64,000 bases of DNA from Ursus arctos (taxonomy: Eukaryota > Chordata > Mammalia > Carnivora > Ursidae). The notes beneath the pieces were generated by a model. It did no database searches. It was not told where the DNA came from and saw only the letters and a list, made by a program, of their open reading frames with translations. Shown piece after piece: positions 56,613 through 64,000 of the stretch. The stretch is from assembly GCF_023065955.2 (NCBI RefSeq), contig NW_026623056.1, positions 84,195,256-84,259,255 of the forward strand, read 5' to 3'. Numbering within the stretch: the first letter of the stretch is position 1; every line of letters starts with the position of its first letter. The position numbers and the translations under genes are program-made.

Positions 56613-58005
56613 CACATCTGTGTAAATCCATGGTTCTCAATGTTTTGGTGTTGCCATATTCAGTGCTGCAATGTTGTGATTCCCCTATTGTTTCTCGTTT
56701 TTCCTAACTACTCCCCACTGCCTCCTTCTTCCAATCTGTCTACAAGCCAATATAAAATAAAAATGTAGTAACTTTCTTTTTAGAGAATGTTCTAACCCCT
56801 TGGTCCTCTGCCCCACCTCCCTTGCCCATCATAACAAGGTTGGGAAACTAAAGCATTTAGAACTTCACAACTGCTCACCATGCAGAAAATGATTCCCTCT
56901 CATTTGTTGTGCAAAAATATGCCCAAAATGTGGAACATAATCTTTCCCATTCCCAGAGATATTGCCCTGGACTTCTGTTAGCAACATTATTTTCTTTGGA
57001 GCCTTATGCACCTATACAGAAGGATCTAATTATGTTTTAGCAAATCTCAGTGAGAAAGATCTAGTGTAGTAAGTTATCTCATTTCAAGTAAAGATCATAT
57101 GCAGAAATTGTATTCCATTTTTAAGCCGTACAATCTTATTATATTTTCAATGATTTTATAAATTGTCTAAAATTCTTTCAGGAACACAGCAGGCTGTATA
57201 AAAATTTATATGCAAACACACATATGTGAATCTGATTACATTGAGAGCAAGCATGGAAGACATAAGGTACCGGGGTTAAAACCACAGAACTAGGACCTGA
57301 AATTATATGTCCTCTTGTACCTTCCTTCCTGTACTTGCACAAGCGATAAAAGAATATGTACCATTTTCCCACCCAAACCAAAAGTAATGTTAATTAGGGA
57401 GCCACAAATAACATGAAATGTGATCATGCCTGTGATCCACCAAAGTCACTCTTCTACTTTCAAGGTACAAGGCTGAAAATTCTCAGGACCCCCTCCATCT
57501 ATTGGCTGCATGCTGTCTGTGGGAGCATGAAGAACTCATCTGGTGTCTTGCCATTAACTCTCCTTTTGGTGGTGTTCTGTGCATTTCCCTAAAAGGGAGT
57601 CACCATTTTACTGTCTCCTCTAGCCATGGAGTTCATCCAACTACCTCCCTCTCCTGTGAATTCAAATGGGTAGATTCATGAATGGTACAGATGGAGAAAT
57701 AGATTAACTTTAGAAAGGATGCTGGCATTGATACTCCTGGGACTGAACTGCATCCAAGACAGAAATAATTCTTTGTGCTTTCAAAATTGGGAAGTCTGAT
57801 GCAATTTTACTCTCCTTGTCAAGCGGCTGGCTGTGATACAATGACCATGGGGGGAAAATAGGAAAAGTGTGAGCTGCTCAGGTGGCTTGATATGAATAGC
57901 TTAAAAACGAGGCAAATTATCGTGCCAGGATTTTCTACTAAGACATCAGTAGATTTTTTAGAGGTTGGAATGTTGATAATTGGATTCTGTGCCCAAATTG
58001 TCTAC
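56613..58005. other. Unique sequence, no gene seen
   Basis: About 1.4 kb without recognised gene or repeat. Confidence 0.4.
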
Positions 58006-58127
58006 GATAGCTTCTTTCCTTCTTTCTTTCTTTCCTTCTTCCTTTCTTTCCTTCTTTCTTTCTTTCCTTCCTTTCTTTCTTCCTTCCTTCTTCCCTCCCT
58101 TCCTCCCTCCCTCCATCCCTTCTTCCA

Positions 58128-58175
<48 letters not shown>

Positions 58176-58204
58176 CTTTCTTCTTTCTCTCTCTCTTTCT
58201 TAAA
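58006..58204 (+). repeat. TTTC/TTCC pyrimidine-rich microsatellite
   Basis: About 200 bp of pure or nearly pure pyrimidine on the plus strand, mixing TTTC, TTCC and CTCC units and ending in a clean TTTC block at 58131-58174. Long enough to form triplex DNA; the Phe/Ser-rich frames across it are artefacts. Confidence 0.96.
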
Positions 58205-58439
58205 TACTTACTGCATATATGCTAAGTGATATGGGACAAAGAGAAATAAGTCATGATCCCTACCTTCATTGACTAATGGGGGAGATGAAAGTGGATCCAG
58301 ATACCAACTCTAATATTTGATTTTATGTGCTGTGATTGTCTCCGCTGGGGATGGGAGAAAGTTCCCTGACCAAACCTGCAACTCCTCCCCCCTCCCTTTA
58401 CTTACTGCTTCATCTTATGGTGTGCATTTCTATTTGAAA

Positions 58440-58562
58440 TTACTTATGTGTTTAGGTTCCATTTCTTCCCACTGGAATACCAACCAGGGACTTAGTTTTA
58501 TTCATCAGCTTATCCCCAGTGTCTGGAAGAGAGCCTCATTGATAGTAGGTTCTAAACAAAGA
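58440..58562 (+). repeat. L2 3' tail
   Basis: 'cagcttatccccagtgtctg' then 'gatagtaggttctaaacaaa' matches the last part of L2 in the sense direction. Confidence 0.55.
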
Positions 58563-58948
58563 TGTGTATGAGCACAGGGCTGTGAATATGCTGAAAAGGG
58601 GGAGAGTGCCTGCAGCAAAGAATGGTGGTGAGGGTCAGAGGGAGGAAGCCTTGCCTGAGAATGGAGCACAAATTCTAGTGTCTCACTGGGTAGAGAAAGT
58701 GAAGCAAACGCATCCCTGGAAGAGTGAACAAGCTCATATGTGTGAAAAAAAACTTCAAATGGGAAAGTTAGGGCAAGGAAGCCATGTTTCAGGAGTGATG
58801 GGCGAGGAGCAGGAGAGGAGACTTTATCAAGAAAGATTGGGCTGGACTGTGAAGGGGTCTACTACAAAATGAAAAATAATGTGAATTCACCGAGTTGTTG
58901 GAAGGTAACAAAATGCTTTCTGTTAACTATTTGGGATATAGAAATAAA
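58563..58948. other. No gene called
   Basis: A 102-residue plus-strand frame (58564-58872) is charged and purine-driven, with no domain. Diffuse L2-like purine-rich text is possible. Confidence 0.3.
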
Positions 58949-58974
58949 GTGTGTGTGTGTGTGTGTGTGTGTGT
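58949..58974 (+). repeat. (GT)13 microsatellite
   Basis: Twenty-six bases of perfect GT. Confidence 0.97.
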
Positions 58975-59039
58975 TCACTGAGCATTTCACGCATACTAAC
59001 AAAATCAGTTTCCTTCTATAGCATGCTAAGGAATTTATC

Positions 59040-59570
59040 CTACAGTTATTAAAGTTGCCCCATGCCTGAGGTGTTTAACAAGGGGAGTGGCACGATGAGA
59101 TGGGTTTTTTGACAAGCTCCAAAGAACGTGTCGAGGATGGACTAGGCAAGAACCTGTAACAAGGAGGCCAGGTTAGAGACTGTGGAAGTCAGAGGTGATA
59201 ATGACCAAATTAAGGCCGAGTCAGTTTGGAGAGAGGGGAAGGTTTCCATTCAAGAGATATTTAGGCAGTAAAGGAAGAGATCTTCTTTTTTTTTTTTTTT
59301 CAAAGATTTTATTTATTTATTCGACAGAGATAGAGACAGCCAGCGAGAGAGGGAACACAAGCAGGGAGAGTGGGAGAGGAAGAAGCAGGCTCATAGCGGA
59401 GGAGCCTGATGTGGGGCCCGATCCCACAACACCAGGATCACGCCCTGAGTCGAAGGCAGGCGCCCAACCGCTGTGCCACCCAGGCGCCCCAGGAAGAGAT
59501 CTTCTTATCCAATTCAATGTGGAGAGTAAAGAAGAAAGGAATTGAGGATGATGTTAAAATGCCTTCACTG
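59040..59570 (-). repeat. L2 internal region, split by a SINE
   Basis: Complement of L2: 'aaggggagtggcacgatgag', 'acaaggaggccaggttagag', 'ttcaagagatatttaggcag', and after the SINE 'ggaattgaggatgatgttaa'. The two parts join when the SINE at 59288-59490 and one repeat copy are removed. Confidence 0.65.
59288..59490 (-). mobile_element. Young arctoid-type CAN-SINE, minus strand
   Basis: Perfect 16-bp target duplication aggaagagatcttctt at 59272-59287 and 59491-59506. T-tail, then the same diagnostic text as 12856-13052 ('gccagcgagagagggaac', 'accgctgtgccacccaggcg') with few differences, so both belong to one recent subfamily. Confidence 0.96.
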
Positions 59571-59624
59571 CATTTATTATGATCTGATATGATAAAATAC
59601 GTCTGGTTTTTGTTTGCTTGTTTG

Positions 59625-59785
59625 TTTTGTGGACTGTGTCACCCACTAGAAAGTGAGCTTCTTAAGGACTCTGCCAATTTTGCTCTCTATTATATTTCCA
59701 TGGCCTAAAACTGTGCCTTGACCATAGTGAAGACTCAATTAGTATTTGCAAATGAATTAGTGAATAAGTGAGAATGCTCTTTGCC
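59625..59785 (+). repeat. L2 3' tail
   Basis: 'actagaaagtgagcttctta', 'ggactctgccaattttgctc', 'actgtgccttgaccatagtg' and 'aagactcaattagtatttgc' give the L2 3' end in sense order. Confidence 0.75.
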
Positions 59786-61178
59786 ATGGATCAGATAAAG
59801 AAGGCTGGAAAAATATTAAGTTTGGATGAAGGGGTTGGAAAGAAGGCACAAAGGTAAGGATCCAGGTGGAGCTGCCCGAGTTTCTCAAACCTGCAAGAAA
59901 AGTCAAGACTACAGAAAGTCACAAATCTGGAATCATTTTGGAGTCATTACCATGGTGGTGATGAATGAGATCATTAGGGAAGATAAGAAAAGGCACAGAT
60001 CCAGAATGAAAACCTGGGGCATACGAATATGCAAAGAAAGACATGGAACCCAGACAAGAGATGAGAAGGTGTGTGGGAAGTGTCAAAGGAAAGCCCCAAC
60101 AGTGTGTTGTTCTAGAACCACGGCAGGAGAAAGCTTCAAGAAGGCCAGTGTCAACTGACAAACCCAACAGCACAGTAGTTTTATGGCTCGAATTCCCATG
60201 GAGAGGGGTTGGTGTGCTAGGGCAGTATGCTAGAGCTGGCTTGCAAGAGCCAACTGTTGACTTTTGGGGAATTTTGTGAGCTATTGTTAAAATTTAAAAA
60301 TTCGATTTTCTAAGCTTACCATTAAGTGCATTTTATTAAAATCAAAGATAATAAATATTCAAAACTCTTCACTTGCTAATTATTTTATTACATTTTACAA
60401 TTGTCTGTGCTCTTGAGGTTATTTGTGTCTGTTGCATCTGTGTGGCTTAAATGTTACATAGTGGGATGATAGCGCCCATCCCTCCTCAGCTTTGCAGTCA
60501 GTGACGTTATGTCGGTAGCGTGAAGTCAACCACAGTAGGAGTATTTACACCACGGCAATTTGCAAAAGCTATAAAGTGGGACTCTTCTCCCCAGAGAGCT
60601 GGTTGTGAAACACTTGCTGTTCGCAGTGGCATACCACTGCTTAAGATGGGGGGAAAAAGGGTCTAGTGTGGTGCTGGAGACAATGGTGCTCGGATGGAGC
60701 ACGACTGAGCAGGTGGTGGACTGGGACCCAGAGCCCAGGTATGGGGAGGGCCTCTTGTCCATTGGCGTAAATTCCACTTAAATATATAACAAAATAATGA
60801 GACTTTTTCAGCCATATCCTCAAGGAGACCATTGGATGCTCCATTTAATCTACTTGTCTTTCTAGAGTTCCCCCTTGAGCATTTAAAAATTTGCCTTAAG
60901 TGTGCTGTCATTCTCCCACCCCAGTGTGACAGGCCATCAGCCTGTTTATCTTGTATAAACTCCTTTCCTTGGCAAATTGCTATCAGGCAGTTATTTTGTG
61001 TGATGGACTGCTTCCGAATGGACAGTTCCAGTGGAATCGCTGGAGCTCCGATTCAAATGCCATCCTGAAACTGGTGAAGTAAATACCTAGAACAAATTGC
61101 CAGAGGGAACTTCGTATTTCTCGATCTTTTTAAGCCCTGCTTTTGACTTTTGATAAACATGCGAAGTTCACACTCTTT
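59786..61178. other. Unique sequence, no gene seen
   Basis: About 1.4 kb without recognised repeat. The 110-residue frame at 59826-60158 has no domain. Confidence 0.4.
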
Positions 61179-61195
61179 AAAAATATAACTCGAGG

Positions 61196-61318
61196 GGCAC
61201 CTGGGGGGCTTAGTCAGTTACGTGTCTGACTCTTGATCTCAGCTCAGTTCTTGATCTCAGGGTTGTGAGTTCGTACCCCATGTTGGGCTCCATGCTGGGT
61301 GTGGAGCCTGCTTAAAAT
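61196..61318 (+). mobile_element. Short CAN-SINE, plus strand
   Basis: Head 'ggcacctggggggcttagtc', body 'gttgtgagttcgtaccccat', A-rich end; the purine-rich middle is absent. Flanks aaaaatataactcgagg (61179-61195) and aaaaatattacttgagg (61319-61335) agree at 15 of 17 positions. Confidence 0.92.
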
Positions 61319-61335
61319 AAAAATATTACTTGAGG

Positions 61336-61699
61336 TTCACATTAAGCATCATCTCCCCCACCCCATGAAAACAATGCGATGAAACCCCCAATGTTTATAA
61401 ACTACATGTGCCTCCGCCTTGACCCCATCTTCTCATATTGCCTCTCCCCTGCGAGGGGAGTATGCCACCTGCCAGCTGAGAGCTCCAGGAGTTAGTACCC
61501 TGAATAATGAGGACAAGCAGGCCCATCAAGAAGGCAAGGTGAAATGAAAGCTCCAACAAGTGAAGCCCTACATCACTAGTTATTTACTCACATACCCTCT
61601 CAGAGAAGCACGCAACTTCACCTGTTACTCTGCGCTGGTCTATTTCTCCTCTTTCCCACTTAGGATGCTTTTGCACAATGCTTGCCAGATTTCATAATC
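61336..61699. other. Unique sequence, no gene seen
   Basis: Nothing recognised. Confidence 0.4.
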
Positions 61700-62060
61700 A
61701 TCTCTCCAATTGTCCTTCCTGGTGACCATTTCCAATTCCATTATATTAATAGAATGCAGTCTGCCTAAACCATTTCCTCACAGTTGGGTACTTGGGCTGT
61801 TTCCAATTATTCGTTTTAATACACGGCAGGACTTGAAACATCTTTTTACACATGTGTTTGTTTCCTTGGAGTCGTTCCTGGGGACATTTTTTCCCAAGAG
61901 GCTCCACCAGGTCAAAGAGTAGAATAATTTTTATGATTTGTCATTTATTGCAAAATTGCTCTTGAAGACTCTTTTTTTTTTTTCGGTTTATGGTGCCACC
62001 AGCAAAGTTTAGTGTGCCTGCTTCCCCAAAACCCTGCCAACAAACAATTTTGTCGTTTTG
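61700..62060 (-). repeat. Old LINE-1 3' region
   Basis: Complement of an L1ME-like 3' UTR: 'gggctgtttccaattattcg', 'ttacacatgtgtttgtttcc', 'ccaccaggtcaaagagtaga', 'gcctgcttccccaaaaccct'. Confidence 0.75.
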
Positions 62061-63190
62061 ATTCATTTCTCCTGTTGTTCTGGTTGCAGCACAATTCCAT
62101 GTAGCTAAGGAGATGGGATCAGAAAATAATCTTTCCCTAATTAAAGCCTGCTGTGGTGATATGTAGGAGGTTTTAATATACATCGTAAAGAGTTAAGAAA
62201 GATTTTTATCATTCAAGTACAAAAATGAAAAAAAAACATAGGGACACGGGCTGCCCTTTTGAGGGGGTAGAGACAAAAGAGAGAACAAATACATAAGACA
62301 GCACCAAAGGGCAAATGATGGGGTGCATTGTAGAACACACGAGAAGGTAAACATTCTTGCTATTATTTTCAGTGCTTTATGAAGCAGAAGAATTGCCAGA
62401 ATTACTAAATTTGGGGAATAAACCTGCAGAGTAAGCTTTGTTTTTGCAATTGCCGTTAAATATGTTAAATTCAACACAATATGTGGGTTATTATCTTTTT
62501 TCCCTACTTGGCTTGAGATCTGTTTTCTCTCTCAGTAGCCATAATGCAAAATAAGAACGATGAAAATGCTATTAAATGGCTTTTGCATTTTTCAAAGGGC
62601 TCATTATTTACATAGCGGTCCCTACAGGCTGCATGTGGATATCTCTGGCATTCATAACAAACAACAGACATATATACAGCACATTCCTTTAAGAAGATGC
62701 TGTATTTATATTTTATTATTTTTGGGCATTTAAAACCGATTTCCTCTAAAGGGACACGACTTGTGTTTTTAGTTTCGTGGAGAATCTCCTCAAAGGAAGC
62801 AACCGGATTCAATGCAGCCTTCAGATTATTTCACAAGTTGCAATGTCATATCCCTACGAGAGAAAAAAATGTCTAAAGGCTGATGTGCTGTGTGCTCTAT
62901 CTCTAGTTGCTTATTAAAGTTTGGACTTCTTTAATCTTGGCTCTTTCATCGTTGTTGACTACTGAGAAGTTGTCTGTTATTTTTAGAACTCATTTAGCGC
63001 AGTGAGTTTTCTAATACACATTTACACCCACTGACTGAGATCCTCCATCTTGAAAATAAAGAGCCTGTGCCTACGGAAGCAACATGAGGTGCCATATTGG
63101 GGCAGGTTCAAGATGACCCAGGCAAGAGAACAGCTTTCGCCTGAAATCGAGAAATTTGTTCTCTTGATAGGACGGAATTAAATTTCATTA
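62061..63190. other. Repeat-free AT-rich block, candidate conserved noncoding DNA
   Basis: No repeat recognised over about 1.1 kb. Segment 62440-63180 is dense in short AT-rich motifs, including 'ggcttttgcatttttcaaag' (octamer-like plus SOX/TCF-like) and 'gttgcttattaaag'. The 102-residue minus-strand frame (62504-62812) shows no known domain and is not called as a gene. Confidence 0.35.
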
Positions 63191-63255
63191 TTGTTTTCCT
63201 TTCTTTCCAAGGACTTATTTTTTCTCTGTTTTAGCTTACTCAACATCCCTAATGT

Positions 63256-63330
63256 ATTTGATACACATTTCCCTTTCCAACAGCGAAGTGTGTATCAAAT
63301 GTCCCACCTTGTGTATCAAGTGCTCCACCT
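63256..63330. repeat. Inverted repeat overlapping a 21-bp tandem duplication
   Basis: Arms atttgatacaca (63256-63267) and tgtgtatcaaat (63289-63300) are exact reverse complements with a 21-base loop. The right arm also begins a 21-bp unit that repeats at 63310 with a few changes. Confidence 0.9.
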
Positions 63331-63489
63331 TGGTATCTCTGACCTTTTTCTCTGGTTCTCCTACTCTCTGGTGACTTCTTATCTGGAATCTTTTGTGGCT
63401 CTTCTTCCTCCTCCTCCCCTTCCAAATGATAGTATACACCAACACTTAGGCCTTCTTTTCTGTGTGTATGTCTCCAGAGGGTTCATCCG

Positions 63490-64000
63490 TCTCAAGGCTT
63501 CTTCTGCCATCTCTGGACTAGGACTCCTGAATCAACATCTTCTAGTACATTCCTCTTCCCCAAGCTCTGGTCCAATATTTCCTTTGAGGTGTACTCAAGA
63601 CATTTCTACCACCACATCTTCCCAGCTGTGCCTCCATCTGGCAGGCACAGGAAATCACCTTCCTCCCCTGTAGGCTCTGGTCAGCTAGTTCTCTCAGCTT
63701 TACCTCCTCTCAATCATCCAGACCTACTGTAAGCATCTTTGGCCCTTTGCCTTATCCTCAAATCCAGACACCAAGCTGTGCTTGGATGTACCTCAAAATT
63801 TCTCTCACATTAGTTTCTCCATCTTTGTCCAATTTGCTGCCCGCCCTTCCTGCTCCCCTTACCTTCACTCCCTGTGAGCTGAACACCCCCACACCCATTT
63901 CTTCCCGCATCCCTCCATCCTGCCCATCCCTCTCAGACTTCCTCGAGCATCATGGGAGCTGCTCCTTTGCTTGAGTATCCTCGGTGCCTCCCTACGTGTA
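63490..64000 (+). repeat. Possible L2 5'-side region
   Basis: Pyrimidine-rich, with 'cttggatgtacctcaaaatt' resembling a step in L2 coding sequence on the sense strand. The match is weak, and the element would run past the window edge. Confidence 0.35.

Noticed and set aside
62504..62812. Cys-containing 102-residue minus-strand frame as a small gene
   Set aside because: Cysteine spacing fits no zinc-binding motif I know, and the DNA reads better as noncoding AT-rich sequence.

Overview
This window is eukaryotic, from a caniform carnivore. The evidence is about sixteen tRNA-Lys-derived CAN-SINEs, most of them with the typical A-rich or T-rich end and several with perfect target-site duplications. 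Two of them, at 12856-13052 and 59288-59490, look like the young subfamily seen in bears and seals, so an arctoid (ursid or pinniped) is my best inference. I cannot name the species or the chromosome.

I find no protein-coding gene, tRNA gene, rRNA gene or CRISPR array that I can support. The open reading frames are either remnants of LINE-1 ORF2 or chance frames in GC-rich or simple-repeat DNA. The window reads as intergenic or deep intronic sequence made of several generations of transposable elements.

Layout. 0-6.5 kb: L1, MIR and L2 relics, two SINEs, a small CpG-rich block with a homeodomain-type palindrome (3090-3429) and a compound microsatellite. 6.5-15 kb: dense transposon ground, with a long old L1 on the minus strand whose 5' part appears inverted, nine SINEs (eight of them minus strand), one nested pair, and a hAT-Charlie element. 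15-17.8 kb: further old L1. 17.8-22.7 kb: poor in transposons, carrying a minisatellite of about 20-bp units. 22.7-25.5 kb: an L2 and a stack of nested insertions. 25.5-29 kb: mostly unique. 29-34 kb: four old L1 pieces and a SINE. 34-38.3 kb: unique sequence, then a CA-rich array of nearly 500 bp with an internal long-period duplication, directly followed by a CpG island (36962-37480). 38-46.8 kb: MIR, MaLR LTRs, hAT and a long minus-strand L1. 46.8-52.5 kb: a young L1 with a perfect target-site duplication and more L1, L2 and SINE pieces. 52.5-64 kb: mostly unique, AT-rich sequence with several blocks that could be conserved regulatory DNA, scattered L2/MIR, two SINEs and microsatellites.

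Nothing here forms a gene system. The most unusual item is a 19-bp insertion inside an old L1 (2028-2046) that matches the 5' end of tRNA-Ile(UAU) and is flanked by a perfect 16-bp duplication. It looks like a tail-less micro-retroinsertion. Repeat family names come from recall of consensus sequences, not from a search, and boundaries of old elements are approximate.
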